Position numbers and translations under genes: made by a program
Shown here: positions 8,400 to 17,796 of the stretch, in pieces
Numbering within the stretch: the stretch's first letter is position 1
Layout of the letters: each line of letters begins with the position of its first letter
Notes under the pieces: model-generated
The model's input: only the letters and a program-made list of their open reading frames with translations
Databases searched by the model: none
Told to the model about the DNA's origin: nothing
Assembly: GCF_013179285.1 (NCBI RefSeq)
Contig: NZ_WVNW01000003.1
Coordinates: 310,001 to 374,000 of the forward strand
Direction of reading: 5' to 3'
DNA: 64,000 bases
From: Roseobacter sp. HKCCD6576-2
GTDB lineage: Bacteria; Pseudomonadota; Alphaproteobacteria; Rhodobacterales; Rhodobacteraceae

Positions 8400-10097
8400 A
8401 TGGACCTTGTAGGTATTGGCATTGTCGTCGCCGCCTTTCTTGTCTTCCTGATTTTGATCGGCCTGGTGGTCGGGCGGCTATATCGCCGCACCACGCGTGA
8501 AGTTGGGCTGGTCCGAACCGGCTCCGGCGGCAAGAAGGTGATTATGGATGGCGGCGTGCTGGTGATCCCGCTGCTTCATGAAATCAGCCCGGTGAACATG
8601 AAGACCTTGCGTCTTGAGGTGCAGCGGACGGGAGAGGGTGCCTTGATCACCCGGGATCGGATGCGGGTTGATGTCGGTGTGGAATTCTACGTCTCGGTCA
8701 ATGCCACCGATGATGGGATCAGCCGTGCGGCGCAAACCCTTGGCGACCGGACCTTCTATGTCGATCAACTGCGCGAGATGATTGAAGGTAAACTGGTCGA
8801 CGGTCTGCGTGCGGTGGCGGCTCAGATGACGATGGATGAGTTGCACGAGAATCGCTCGGAATTCGTGCAAGAGGTGCAGAACACCGTCTCGGAAGACCTT
8901 CTGAAAAACGGGTTGGAACTGGAATCCGTTTCGCTGACCGCGCTCGATCAGACCCCGTTTGAGGCGCTGGATGAGAACAACGCCTTCAACGCGGTCGGTA
9001 TGCGGAAACTGGCTGAGGTTATCGCGACCTCGAAAAAGGAGCGCGCTGAGATCGAGGCAGAGGCCAACGTGGCGGTGCGTCGGGCCGGTATGGAGGCCGA
9101 ACGGAAGCGACTCGAGATTGAGCGCGATGAGCAAGAAGCGGCGATCTCGCAGGCCGAGCAAATCGCCACGCTGCGCGCGGCACAAGAGGCCGAGATTGCC
9201 CGTCGCGAGGAAGACGCGGAGAAAGAGAAGGAAGGCGCCCGGATTTCGCGGGAGCAGGCCATTCGTGCGGCGGATATTGCGCGAGAGCGGGCCATTCGTG
9301 AGGCGGAGATCGATCGCGACCGAGAACTGGAAGTGGCCGATCAGGAACGCCAGATCATCATCGCGCAGAAATCCGAAGAGGAAAGCCGGGCGCGCGCGTC
9401 TGCCGATACGGCACGGGCCGAAGCCACCAAAGCGTCTGAGGCGATTGAAACCGCGCGCTCCGTGGCCACGGCAGAGCGTCAGAAGCAGATTGCGTTGATT
9501 GAGGCCGAGCGTGAGGCGGAGCGGGAAGCGACCAAAATCCGCCTGGCAGCCCAAGCCGAGAAAGACGCCGCGCAGGACCGGGCCGCGGCCCGCCGGGAAG
9601 AGGCGCAAGCCGATGCCGATGCGATCACCATTCGGGCCGAGGCGAAGAAAGCCGACCTTCTGGCCGAGGCGGAGGGTAACCGCGCGATTGTCGAATCCGA
9701 GAACGTGATCGACCCGGAGATTGTGGCGATGAAGGTCGATTTGGCGCGGCTTGAAGCGCTGCCTAAGGTTGTGGCCGAGATGGTCAAACCAGCGGAGAAG
9801 ATCGACTCGATCAAAATCCATCAGGTCACCGGCATGGGCGGAGCCGCCGGCACCGGCGGCGGCGACGCGGGCAAACCGGCGGTGAACCAGGCTCTCGACT
9901 CGATCCTCGGCATGGCGGTGCAATTGCCCGCGCTGAAGAAGCTGGGCGAGGAACTCGGCGTGTCGCTGGAAAGCGGCTTGAGCGAGGTTGGGGGCACAAC
10001 CCTTGGCAATGTCGCCAATGACGCGCCAACCCCTGAGGCGGAGGAGGGGGGCGAGGTGCTTCCTCCCGCCGATGTTGAAAAGCGACCCGCGGAATAG
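8400..10097 (+). CDS. yqiK: Flotillin-like SPFH-domain protein (YqiK family)
   Basis: A 565-residue flotillin. An N-terminal membrane anchor (about 4-25) is followed by an SPFH/band-7 domain (about 30-200). A very long, highly charged Glu/Ala/Arg-rich coiled coil follows (about 205-430, repeated REAEIARE and AERQKQIALIEAE type heptads). The C-terminal part (about 450-565) contains a Gly-rich segment GMGGAAGTGGGDAG. Flotillins oligomerise on the cytoplasmic face of the inner membrane and scaffold detergent-resistant domains. The upstream yqiJ-like gene is only 51 bases away and is almost certainly cotranscribed. The Shine-Dalgarno is GAGGAG. The strong coiled-coil coding bias produces a long spurious open frame on the opposite strand. 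Confidence 0.85.
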   Translation: MDLVGIGIVVAAFLVFLILIGLVVGRLYRRTTREVGLVRTGSGGKKVIMDGGVLVIPLLHEISPVNMKTLRLEVQRTGEGALITRDRMRVDVGVEFYVSVNATDDGISRAAQTLGDRTFYVDQLREMIEGKLVDGLRAVAAQMTMDELHENRSEFVQEVQNTVSEDLLKNGLELESVSLTALDQTPFEALDENNAFNAVGMRKLAEVIATSKKERAEIEAEANVAVRRAGMEAERKRLEIERDEQEAAISQAEQIATLRAAQEAEIARREEDAEKEKEGARISREQAIRAADIARERAIREAEIDRDRELEVADQERQIIIAQKSEEESRARASADTARAEATKASEAIETARSVATAERQKQIALIEAEREAEREATKIRLAAQAEKDAAQDRAAARREEAQADADAITIRAEAKKADLLAEAEGNRAIVESENVIDPEIVAMKVDLARLEALPKVVAEMVKPAEKIDSIKIHQVTGMGGAAGTGGGDAGKPAVNQALDSILGMAVQLPALKKLGEELGVSLESGLSEVGGTTLGNVANDAPTPEAEEGGEVLPPADVEKRPAE

Positions 10098-10104
10098 GCC
10101 ACAT

Positions 10105-10130
10105 CGCGACCCGGTGTCGCGCATCTCTTT
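10105..10130 (+). terminator. Possible weak terminator after the flotillin gene
   Basis: CGCGAC, loop CCGGT, GTCGCG: a 6-bp GC-rich stem beginning 8 bases after the flotillin stop, followed by the pyrimidine-rich CATCTCTTTCTCTT. The T-run is interrupted, so termination may be partial. Confidence 0.4.
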
Positions 10131-10176
10131 CTCTTGCCTCTCAATCCTTTAGGTTGTGACGCGAAGGAGATGCGCG

Positions 10177-10617
10177 ATGCCGACCCCTTTTGTCCATGGC
10201 TGCCCGCCCGCGCTTGACGGGATCGGGCCTGTTGCGATCATGGATGCGGATTGCGCGCTCTGTTCCTTTGGGGCGCGGATGATCCATCGGCTTGATCGAT
10301 CCGGTACGATCCGTATCTGCCCAATTCAGACGGCGCGCGGCCAAGCGGCCCTTCAGTATTTCGGGATGGACCCGAGCGACCCAGACAGTTGGCTGTTTTT
10401 GGCGGATGGTGCGGCCTGGTCCGATTTTGACGCAATGGTTGAGGTCGGGCGACGTTGTGGGGGATGGGGGCGGCTTCTTGCGGCGCTGATGATCCTTCCC
10501 GGACCAATCCGGGCCTGGCTCTATGCGCGGATTGCTAGGAACCGCTATGCGATCTTTGGCCGGGGCGATATCTGCGGCCTGCCGGATCCCGGCCTGCGCG
10601 CCCGGTTGCTTTTATGA
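10177..10617 (+). CDS. DCC-family thiol-disulfide oxidoreductase-like protein (DUF393)
   Basis: A 146-residue protein with the family hallmark DADCALCSFGARMIHRLD, giving a CxxC pair at Cys26 and Cys29 after a short strand. The DCC family is named for this motif and is presumed to have thiol-disulfide chemistry, but no specific substrate is known. The C-terminal part (RYAIFGRGD) also fits the family. The ATG at 10177 is preferred because AAGGAG lies 8 bases upstream; a GTG start at 10156 is less likely. It overlaps the following frameshifted gene as ATGA, so the two are translationally coupled. Confidence 0.75.
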   Translation: MPTPFVHGCPPALDGIGPVAIMDADCALCSFGARMIHRLDRSGTIRICPIQTARGQAALQYFGMDPSDPDSWLFLADGAAWSDFDAMVEVGRRCGGWGRLLAALMILPGPIRAWLYARIARNRYAIFGRGDICGLPDPGLRARLLL

Positions 10618-12211
10618 CCATCGTGATCCTTGGCGGCACGGGCGTGTTCGGCTCGCGTTTGGCGCGGCTTCTGTGCCGCGATGGACACCGCGTTGTGATC
10701 GCGGTGCGGGGCGTGGCCGACGCGGAGGGCCTGGCGGCAGAGATTGGTGCGGAGGTTCTGCAGGTTGATGGGCCGGAGATCTGGCTCCCCTTTTCCAAAC
10801 AGGCGCCGATTGGGTGATCGACGCGGCAGGACCATTCCATGCCTATGGCAAGGATCCCTACCGGTTGCCGCGGGGCTGCATCCGGGCAGGCGTCAGCTAT
10901 ATGGACCTCTCTGACAACACCGAATTCTGCCTCGGGATCAGCGTGTTGGACGCCGAAGCACATGCGGCTGGTGTTACAATTCTGTCGGGTGTATCAAGTG
11001 TGCCCGCGCTCTCCTCGGCAGCTGTGGCGGCACTGTCCGATGGGATGGAGCGGATTGAAATGATCGACAGCGCGATTTTGCCGGGCAATCGCGCGCCGCG
11101 CGGTCGATCGGTGATCCGGTCGATCCTCGACCAAGTGGGTCGCCCGGTGCCGATTACCTTGGCAGGCCGGACAGAGGCGGCGCGGGGGTGGTCTGACGCG
11201 CGGGCTTATGACTTGCCCGATGGCGTGCGGCGTCGGGGGTGGATGATCGGCGTGCCTGATCTGGCCGTCTTCCCGGGCCGCTTTGGCGCAAAAACGGTTT
11301 CGTTTCGTGCCGGATTGGAGCTTTCGGTGATGAATCGCGGCCTGGCGGCGCTCTCGTGGATCAGGGCTCGAATGCCGTTGCCCGTACCGATGGGCGTGGT
11401 CAGGTTCTGCGCGTGCTTGCTGGCACCCTTTGGCAGCGATAGAGGCGGCATGGCGGTCGAGGTGACTGGCCCCAAAGACGGTGCTTGGATCAGATGGCGC
11501 TGGCGTCTCCTGGCCGAGGCCGGGGACGGGCCATTTGTTCCGGCGATCCCTGCGCGTGCGGTGTTGCGCAATGCAGCGCCGTCGCCGGGCGCGCGGATTA
11601 CGGTTGCGGAGATCGGTTTGGCCGAGATGGAAGCCGCAATGCAGGATCTCTCCATTCGGTTCGAGCGGGAGGAGACCGTCTTGAAGCCGATTTTCCAGAC
11701 GCAACTCGGCGAACCGTTCCAGACGCTGCCAAAGGCCGTGCGCGACAGTCATCAAACCTATGCCGTGTCGCGGCTTGAGGGTCGCGCGAAGGTGACGCGT
11801 GGCGCCGGGCTGTGGCCGCGGTTGCTCGGGTGGATTTTTAGGTTTCCACCCGCAGTCGAAGATGGCCCCGTCACTGTTCTGAAAACCCGGCGTGAAAAGA
11901 CGGAGATCTGGGAGCGGCGCTTTGGCCCGCGACGGTTCCGCTCGACACTCAAAATCAAGGATGGACGGATGACCGAACGGTTTGGACCCATCACCTTCTT
12001 GCTTGACCTACATGTGAAGGACGGCGCGTTGCATTTCCCGGTCCGCGCTGCGCGGATTGGGCCGATCCCGCTGCCAGCCTGGAGCTTACCCATCAGCGAG
12101 GCGACGGAGACCGAAAGGAATGGGCGGTTCCGGTTCGATGTCACGCTTCGCGCGCCGCTGACCGGACAGTTGATCGTGCGCTATCAGGGATGGCTGGTGC
12201 CGACGGTTTGA
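10614..12211 (+). pseudogene. Saccharopine-dehydrogenase-like NAD(P)-binding protein with C-terminal DUF4166-like domain, frameshifted
   Basis: Two reading frames together make one protein of about 530 residues. The first (10614-10817) has a Rossmann start TIVILGGTGVFGSRLARLL and runs to a stop after PFSKQAPIG. The second, open from before 10790, reads LFQTGADWVIDAAGPFHAYG and continues intact to 12211. The join is at the CCCCTTTT run (10787-10794); a single missing base there would restore the frame. The C-terminal half (after about residue 340, e.g. WERRFGPRRFRSTLKIKDG) looks like the DUF4166 domain often fused to such enzymes. The remaining 465 codons show no other damage, so this is either a very recent inactivation or a homopolymer sequencing error. 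It is coupled by ATGA to the DCC gene, a common association. Confidence 0.75.
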
Positions 12212-12236
12212 GATTGCGTTTCTGGGTGGCGGCTTC

Positions 12237-12539
12237 ATGATGGAGTTCATGACGTGCAACCATCTTGATCAGATTACATGGGCCTTGCCCGACGAGGCCG
12301 CCAAAGCGGGGGCCGTCTGCGAGGACTGCGCCAAGATTGGCGGCACTTGGGTCCATCTCAGGATGTGCCGATCTTGCGGCCATATCGGCTGCTGTGACAG
12401 CTCACCCCATCGCCATGCGCGGGCGCATTGGGGCGCAAGCGGCCATCCGATCCTGTGTTCCTATGAGCCGGGGGAGCGGTGGTCTTGGTGTTTCGAGGAT
12501 GAGGAAATCGTCGACAAACGCGGCAAGCTCGGCGGGTAG
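12237..12539 (+). CDS. UBP-type zinc finger domain protein
   Basis: A 100-residue protein made almost entirely of a UBP (ZnF-UBP) zinc finger. The Cys/His ligands can be followed as CNHL, CEDC, MCRSCGHIGCCDSS, HRHARAHW, GHPILCSYEPGERWSWCF. In eukaryotes this domain binds the C-terminus of ubiquitin; bacterial stand-alone versions exist but their role is unknown. The first of three nearby ATG codons is chosen (GGTGG lies 7 bases upstream). It is followed after 2 bases by the YcaQ-type glycosylase gene, so the two are probably cotranscribed. Confidence 0.75.
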   Translation: MMEFMTCNHLDQITWALPDEAAKAGAVCEDCAKIGGTWVHLRMCRSCGHIGCCDSSPHRHARAHWGASGHPILCSYEPGERWSWCFEDEEIVDKRGKLGG

Positions 12540-12541
12540 AT

Positions 12542-13747
12542 ATGGCACGTCCGGTTATCGACAACGCCACCGCAAGGCGGCTGTTCTTGCACCGCCATGG
12601 GTTGGGGGACGCCCCGTCCGGCCCCGCCACGGGTGCGGGCTTGGCGCAGGTGATAGGCGATTTGGGCTTCGTGCAAGTCGATAGCGTCAACACGGTGGCG
12701 CGGGCCCATGACATGATCCTCTGGTCCCGGCGGCAAGCCTATAAGCCCACTAGCCTGCGTTGGTTGAACGACCGCAAACGCGCGACATTCGAGCATTGGA
12801 CCCATGATGCGTCGATCCTACCCATGGCGCTGTTCCCGCATTGGCGGTTGAAATTCGCCCGTGACGCGGCGCGGATGAAGCAACGTTGGACCCAATGGCA
12901 AGGCGGCGGGTTCCACGCAGAGATCGATCGGGTCTTGACGCATATCTCCGATCATGGCCCGGTCGGCAGTGGCGATCTGGCCGAGCAGAGGCCGGAGAAA
13001 TCAACCGGCTGGTGGGACTGGCACCCGTCAAAAACCGCGTTGGAGTATCTTTGGCGCGCGGGTGAGTTGTCGGTCAGCCGCCGCGAAGGGTTCCGGAAAA
13101 TCTATGATTTGACCGAGCGGGTGATCCCGCCAGAAGCGCTTAACGCATGTTTTGACGAAGCGGAGACGGTCGATTGGGCCTGCGCGGCGGCGCTGGATCG
13201 ATTGGGTTTTGCCACATCCGGCGAATTGGCGGCGTTTTGGGATTTGGTCCGCCCGGCTGAGGCGAAGGCCTGGGTTGCCGATGCGGTGGAGACCGGGCGC
13301 GCGATCGAGGTTGAGATCGCGCTGGCGCAGGGCGGCACGCGCTCTGTGGTGATGTGGCCCGAAACGCTTGAGACGCTGACGCAGTTGTCACCGATCCCGC
13401 CCCGGCTCCGCATACTGAGTCCATTTGACCCGGCCTTGCGGGATCGAAATCGCGCCGAGCGCCTTTTCGGGTTCCACTACCGGATCGAGATTTTCGTGCC
13501 GGAGGCGAAGCGGCGCTATGGCTATTATGTCTTCCCGGTGATGGAGGGCGACCGAATGATCGGTCGCATCGATATGAAATGCGACCGGTCTCGTGGCGGT
13601 TTGGACGTGACGGGGTTCTGGCCCGAACCGGGCGTGAGAATGGGCAAAGGCCGACACGTGCGGCTGATGACGGAACTGGAGCGGGTGACGCGGCTGACCG
13701 GGTGCCCAGACCTTCGGCTATCGCCGGGCTGGCTGCGGCACAGTTAG
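12542..13747 (+). CDS. YcaQ/AlkZ-like DNA glycosylase (winged-helix, HTH_42 family)
   Basis: A 401-residue protein of the winged-helix DNA glycosylase superfamily that unhooks alkylated bases and interstrand crosslinks (AlkZ, YcaQ). The segment LGFVQVDSVNTVARAHDMILWSR carries the Q-x-D catalytic motif (Gln45, Asp47). As I recall the literature, this is typical of the YcaQ-like branch, while AlkZ itself has Q-x-Q. The C-terminal segment RILSPFDPALRDRNRAERLFGFHYRIEIFVP and the MxGRIDMKCDR motif are also family signatures. It should act on chromosomal DNA as a repair enzyme. The partner gene upstream encodes a UBP zinc finger. Confidence 0.82.
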   Translation: MARPVIDNATARRLFLHRHGLGDAPSGPATGAGLAQVIGDLGFVQVDSVNTVARAHDMILWSRRQAYKPTSLRWLNDRKRATFEHWTHDASILPMALFPHWRLKFARDAARMKQRWTQWQGGGFHAEIDRVLTHISDHGPVGSGDLAEQRPEKSTGWWDWHPSKTALEYLWRAGELSVSRREGFRKIYDLTERVIPPEALNACFDEAETVDWACAAALDRLGFATSGELAAFWDLVRPAEAKAWVADAVETGRAIEVEIALAQGGTRSVVMWPETLETLTQLSPIPPRLRILSPFDPALRDRNRAERLFGFHYRIEIFVPEAKRRYGYYVFPVMEGDRMIGRIDMKCDRSRGGLDVTGFWPEPGVRMGKGRHVRLMTELERVTRLTGCPDLRLSPGWLRHS

Positions 13748-13812
13748 GGCTTGCGCCCGGGATCGTGGCATAGGACCACTACCGCGCAATGTGAGCGCTA
13801 TCGGAGAGCCTG

Positions 13813-14760
13813 ATGCGGGACGTTCTGACCCTGACCCTCAACCCGGCCTTGGATGTCTCGGCGGTGGTGCCGCAAGTGGTGGCCGGGCCGAAACTCCGCT
13901 GCTCCGATGCCCGGATCGATCCGGGCGGCGGCGGGGTGAATGTCTCGCGTGCTATTCGGCTTTTGGGGGGGAACTCGCGCGCAATCGTTGCCTCCGGCGG
14001 GGTTACCGGGGCGCTTTTATGTGACCTTCTTGAGGGCGAGGGGGTCGACGTCACTCGATTGCCGGTGTCCGGCCTGACCCGACAGTCTTTTGCGGTCACC
14101 GATGCCGAGGCGGGCGGGCAATATCGCTTTGTCATGCCCGGCCCGGACTGGAGCGGGGCGGATTTGGACGCGCTTTGGGCGGCTCTGGATGCCGCCATGG
14201 GGCCGGGCGCGTTGCTGGTTGTTTCGGGCAGCTTGCCGCCGGGTCTGACGCCCGATCTCCTGTCGCAGATCAACAGCCGCGCCCGGGCGGCGGGCGCGCG
14301 GATGCTGCTAGATACATCTGGGGATGCGCTGGTCCAAGCGGTTGAACAGACCGCGCATCCGTTTCACGTGCTGCGCGTTGATGGTGCAGAGGCGGACGAA
14401 CTCGCGGGTCGTCCGCTCAGAACCCCGGAAGACACGGCCGCCTTCGGCCGGAGCCTGATTGCCGCGGGCCGTTGTGAGCATGCGGTGATGGCGCTTGGCG
14501 CGCAGGGCACTTTGGGCATCTCGGCTGAGGCTTGTTTCTTTTGCCGCCCGCCCCTGATCGAAACGGTGAGCGCGGTTGGCGCGGGTGATAGCCTAGTGGG
14601 CGCCATGGCGCTGGCCTTGGCGCGCGGAAAGGAGTTCGATGCGGCGGTGCGCTTTGGCACGGCGGCGGCAGGGGCGGCGGTAAAAACCCCGGCCACAGCG
14701 CTTTGTGACCGGGGTGAGGCCGAAGCCCTTGTGTCGCAGATCAGTGTCGAAGCGATCTGA
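13813..14760 (+). CDS. PfkB-family hexose kinase (1-phosphofructokinase/LacC-like)
   Basis: A 315-residue ribokinase-superfamily protein. The N-terminus LTLTLNPALDVSAVV and the PGGGGVNVSRAIRLLGG segment place it in the FruK/LacC/PfkB subgroup of phosphosugar kinases. The C-terminal anion-hole motif SAVGAGDSLVGAMALAL includes the catalytic Asp. It would phosphorylate fructose-1-P, fructose-6-P or tagatose-6-P. The Shine-Dalgarno GGAGAG is upstream. It is convergent with the FrcA-like importer gene (7 bases apart), so a functional link to that importer is possible but not shown by operon structure. Confidence 0.82.
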   Translation: MRDVLTLTLNPALDVSAVVPQVVAGPKLRCSDARIDPGGGGVNVSRAIRLLGGNSRAIVASGGVTGALLCDLLEGEGVDVTRLPVSGLTRQSFAVTDAEAGGQYRFVMPGPDWSGADLDALWAALDAAMGPGALLVVSGSLPPGLTPDLLSQINSRARAAGARMLLDTSGDALVQAVEQTAHPFHVLRVDGAEADELAGRPLRTPEDTAAFGRSLIAAGRCEHAVMALGAQGTLGISAEACFFCRPPLIETVSAVGAGDSLVGAMALALARGKEFDAAVRFGTAAAGAAVKTPATALCDRGEAEALVSQISVEAI

Positions 14761-14766
14761 GCCGGG

Positions 14767-15555
14767 TTAGACCGTCCCGCCGAGCGACCCCTCCAACGCG
14801 ACAAGCTCTTGCCCGCCGGCCATGAGATCTTGCAGCTCTTCGGGCGTGATCTGGCCACGCTGTGCGGTGCCCAAGGTCTTGCCGCGATTGAGCACGGTAA
14901 ACCGATCACCGACGGCCAGCGCGTGGCGCACATTATGGGTGATGAACACCACCGCGATGCCCTGTTTCCGCACCTTGTCGATGGTCGCCAGAACATTGGC
15001 CGTCTGCCGCACACCAAGCGCCGAGGTCGGCTCGTCCAGGATCAACACTTTGGCACCGAAATGCACGGCGCGGGCAATGGCCACTGTCTGTCGCTCCCCG
15101 CCAGAGAGCGTTCCGACGGCTTGATCCGGTCCGCGCAGGTTGATGCCCATCTTCTTCATCTCGGCCATGGTCACGTCATTGGCGTGCTCATGGTCGAACA
15201 TCTTGATCGGCCCGATTTTCTTGATCGGCTCGTTGCCCATGAAGAAATTCCGGCTGACCGACATCAGAGGGATCATTGCAAGGTCTTGATAAACCGTGGC
15301 GATCCCCGCCGAGATCGCATCGCGCGGATCGTCGAATTTCAGCGGTTGGCCTTCGAAGAAGATCTCACCTTTGGTCGGCTTGTGAACGCCGGACATGGTC
15401 TTGATAAAGGTCGATTTTCCGGCACCATTATCACCCAGAAGGCAATGGCATTCGCCTGGATAGACCTCCACAGTCACCCCGGCCAGTGCGATGACACTGC
15501 CGAAATGCTTCTCGATATTCTTCATCTCGACGATGGGGGCATGTTCGGGATTCAT
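14767..15555 (-). CDS. Sugar ABC transporter ATP-binding protein (FrcA-like), probable myo-inositol importer
   Basis: A 262-residue single-domain ATPase with Walker [11 protein letters not shown]-loop [10 protein letters not shown], signature [13 protein letters not shown], Walker [13 protein letters not shown] and switch His in [10 protein letters not shown]. It is half the size of the duplicated RbsA/XylG ATPases and most like FrcA of the rhizobial fructose system. It is the third gene of a minus-strand operon (binding protein, permease, ATPase). That operon's promoter region carries the same 18-bp palindrome as the inositol catabolic promoter, so myo-inositol or a related cyclitol is the more likely substrate than fructose (inference). 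Confidence 0.85.
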   Translation of the reverse strand: MNPEHAPIVEMKNIEKHFGSVIALAGVTVEVYPGECHCLLGDNGAGKSTFIKTMSGVHKPTKGEIFFEGQPLKFDDPRDAISAGIATVYQDLAMIPLMSVSRNFFMGNEPIKKIGPIKMFDHEHANDVTMAEMKKMGINLRGPDQAVGTLSGGERQTVAIARAVHFGAKVLILDEPTSALGVRQTANVLATIDKVRKQGIAVVFITHNVRHALAVGDRFTVLNRGKTLGTAQRGQITPEELQDLMAGGQELVALEGSLGGTV

Positions 15556-15556
15556 C

Positions 15557-16669
15557 TCAACGCTCCCCCGTGATGATGCGGCGAATATAGGTGTTCAGGA
15601 TCACCGCGAAGAGCAGGATGACGCCCAGGAAGACCCGGAAAAGCGAGCTTTCGACGCCCGCGAAGAAGAGGCCCTGTTGCACGACCCCGAAGATCAGCGC
15701 GCCAAGCGCGGCGCCTACGACCGATCCATATCCCCCGGTCAGAAGCGCGCCACCGATCACGACTGCGATAATCGCTTCAAACTCTTTCAGCACGCCCCGG
15801 TCGGCGCCCGCAGAGCCAAACTCCATCACCTGACATGTGGCGAAGACGGCAGCGCAGAACGCGGTGAACATAAACATCTGGATTTTCACCCGGTTCACGG
15901 GAACGCCGACATAGCGGGCGGCTTGCGCATCGCCACCTGCGGCAAAGACCCAGTTGCCAAATCGTGTGCGGGTCATCACGAAATGCCCAAAAATCACCAG
16001 GCCGATGGCCCAGACAATCAACATCGGCAAGCCATCGATCACCGGCTCGCCTGCCCGGTTGCCGCGCTCAAATGTGTCGATGAGGCCGATATCGGCCAGC
16101 CAGACGAAGATTGGCCCACCGATCTCGCCGCCAAAGAGAGACGCCAGCCAGTCACCTTCAGCTGCGTCGTCAATGCCGCCGATGATGGTGCGACGTTCGA
16201 TGGTTTGGGGAAAGAAGATGGTGAAGCCGCGCAGGATGAAGAGTGCGGCAAGGGTGACGATGAAGCTTGGCAAGCCAGTCTTGATCACGATGTAGCCGTT
16301 CAGCGCCCCAATCGAGATACAGATCGCGAAGGTGATCAAGATCGCCATCCACACGGGCCAACTCAGCGTGACTGAGAAGATCGCGATGGACATGCCGGCA
16401 AAACCGATCATCGAGCCGACCGAGAGATCAAACTCGCCCGCGATCATCAGCATACAGGCGCCAACCGCGATAATCATGAACTGCGCCGAAACGGTGGACC
16501 AGTTCATGATGCCCTGGGCGTTGAACATGCCACTATCGGACGCGAATAGGATGAAGAAGGTGAAGACGGCGATGGTGCCGACGATCCCGCCCAATTCGGG
16601 CCGGATCAGCGCCCGGCGAATGCCTGACATTTCCTTAATGCGTTCGTCTTGCGTTGCCGCCTCAGACAT
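15557..16669 (-). CDS. Sugar ABC transporter permease (FrcC-like), probable myo-inositol importer
   Basis: A 370-residue BPD_transp_2-type permease with about eight to ten hydrophobic segments. The stretches [16 protein letters not shown] and [21 protein letters not shown] are diagnostic for carbohydrate-uptake-2 permeases. A loop of about 60 residues ([18 protein letters not shown]...) in the middle is characteristic of the FrcC group. The start at 16669 has a good Shine-Dalgarno (GGGAGGGAG) directly upstream; the longer frame to 16684 would include it. It ends one base before the ATPase gene and lies downstream of a hairpin that separates it from the binding-protein gene. Confidence 0.87.
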   Translation of the reverse strand: MSEAATQDERIKEMSGIRRALIRPELGGIVGTIAVFTFFILFASDSGMFNAQGIMNWSTVSAQFMIIAVGACMLMIAGEFDLSVGSMIGFAGMSIAIFSVTLSWPVWMAILITFAICISIGALNGYIVIKTGLPSFIVTLAALFILRGFTIFFPQTIERRTIIGGIDDAAEGDWLASLFGGEIGGPIFVWLADIGLIDTFERGNRAGEPVIDGLPMLIVWAIGLVIFGHFVMTRTRFGNWVFAAGGDAQAARYVGVPVNRVKIQMFMFTAFCAAVFATCQVMEFGSAGADRGVLKEFEAIIAVVIGGALLTGGYGSVVGAALGALIFGVVQQGLFFAGVESSLFRVFLGVILLFAVILNTYIRRIITGER

Positions 16670-16710
16670 ATCTCTCCCTCCCAAGAAATCCCGATGGCCG
16701 GGAACAAAAA

Positions 16711-16743
16711 GGGCGCGGCAGCGCCTGACTGGCCGCCGCGCCC
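16711..16743 (-). terminator. GC-rich hairpin with T-run between binding-protein and permease genes (partial terminator or mRNA stabiliser)
   Basis: On the minus strand GGGCGCGGC pairs with GCCGCGCCC (9 bp), and the transcript continues TTTTTGTTCC, so it resembles an intrinsic terminator. It lies inside the operon, 16 bases after the binding-protein stop and 42 before the permease start. The likely role is to reduce read-through and/or protect the upstream mRNA, so that more binding protein is made than permease. Confidence 0.7.
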
Positions 16744-16758
16744 GGTCTTAACTAGCGC

Positions 16759-17709
16759 TCAGCGGAACTCGCCGGCGTATTCTTCGACCAATTCCAGCCC
16801 ATCAGCGGTGATGAAACCGGGGCCCGAGTTGATGTTATTGCCCGGCAGCACGCCATAGCGGTGGTAGTTGGTCAGCACGACAACCGGCAGATAAGCCTGC
16901 AAGAAGGGCTGCTGATCGATGCCCCACTCGATGACGCCATCACGAATGCCTTGAACGATGTTGTCGCCCAGATCGAAGGTGCCGAAATAGATGTCCCCGG
17001 CCATACCGTTGGATTCCAGCGCCAGGATGGTCGGGTCGGCCGAGGTCGGCCCGAGGGTCAGGATGGCGTCGGTGTCCGGGTTGCTGTTCAGATAGGCCAG
17101 AACCCGGTTCTGGATCTCCGACGGGTCGGTGCCGCTGTCGATCATCGAGTCGCCCAGATCGACGCCCAAACCATCGGCAAAGCCCTGGCAACGCTCGGCC
17201 ACAACCGGGTTCGAGATCACATGGTTCACGCAGAGGAACGAGGTGACGCCGTCACGCGCCGCGCGCTGACCTGCGGCCAGGCCCGCGTCATATTCCGGCT
17301 GACCGACATACATTAGCGCGCCGACTTCCGCGGCCTGCTCCGGAGTGCCGGAGTTCATGATGATCACGTCAATGCCCGCATCCACGGCAGCCTGGATCGG
17401 CTCGCGCAGCACGTCGAAATCGGCAAGCGTGGTGATGATCCCGTCGGGGCCGGAGGCGGTGGCCTGTTCAATGATCCGCGCCATATCGGCAATGTCGCCA
17501 CTGGTTGGGTTGCGATACTCAACCTCGACACCCATTTGATCGCCCGCCAGCGCCAGAGCGTTGCGGATCGTATTCCACCAGCTGTCGCTATCGGGGGCGT
17601 GGCTGACCAACACATAGCGTTCGCCCTCAGCGGCGGCCTGACCGGCCACCAAGACCGGCGCGGCGGCGACCAAAGCGGTCAGCGCGACGGTTTTCAAAAA
17701 TGATTTCAT
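16759..17709 (-). CDS. Periplasmic sugar-binding protein (ribose/fructose-type, Peripla_BP_4), probable cyclitol binding
   Basis: A 316-residue exported solute-binding protein. The signal peptide is MKSFLKTVALTALVAAAPVLVAG with cleavage probably after AAAEG or QAAA. The mature protein has RYVLVSHAPDSDSWWNTIRNAL and DGIITTLADFDVLREPIQAAVDAGIDVIIMNSG, the sugar-binding type I periplasmic fold. The start at 17709 is chosen because it begins a perfect signal peptide and has GGGAGGAAATC upstream; the open frame extends to 17964 through the promoter. It is the first gene of the importer operon, divergent from the LacI regulator, with the palindromic operator between them. Confidence 0.87.
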   Translation of the reverse strand: MKSFLKTVALTALVAAAPVLVAGQAAAEGERYVLVSHAPDSDSWWNTIRNALALAGDQMGVEVEYRNPTSGDIADMARIIEQATASGPDGIITTLADFDVLREPIQAAVDAGIDVIIMNSGTPEQAAEVGALMYVGQPEYDAGLAAGQRAARDGVTSFLCVNHVISNPVVAERCQGFADGLGVDLGDSMIDSGTDPSEIQNRVLAYLNSNPDTDAILTLGPTSADPTILALESNGMAGDIYFGTFDLGDNIVQGIRDGVIEWGIDQQPFLQAYLPVVVLTNYHRYGVLPGNNINSGPGFITADGLELVEEYAGEFR

Positions 17710-17796
17710 GATTTCCTCCCAATTTATCCCGCCGGCGGACACGGGTTTTGCGGTCTCTCTCCGCCTTGGGCAAATCGTAACCACGAATCGAGTCAA

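Noticed and set aside
8478-10124. 548-codon open frame on the minus strand opposite the flotillin gene
   Set aside because: It arises from the Glu/Ala/Arg-rich coiled-coil codons of the flotillin; translation is low-complexity Leu/Arg/His and resembles no protein family.
10786-10800. Programmed -1 ribosomal frameshift at CCCCTTTT
   Set aside because: The zero-frame codons are CTC CCC TTT TCC, which is not a standard X-XXY-YYZ slippery heptamer, and no downstream pseudoknot was obvious. A base deletion or sequencing error is simpler.
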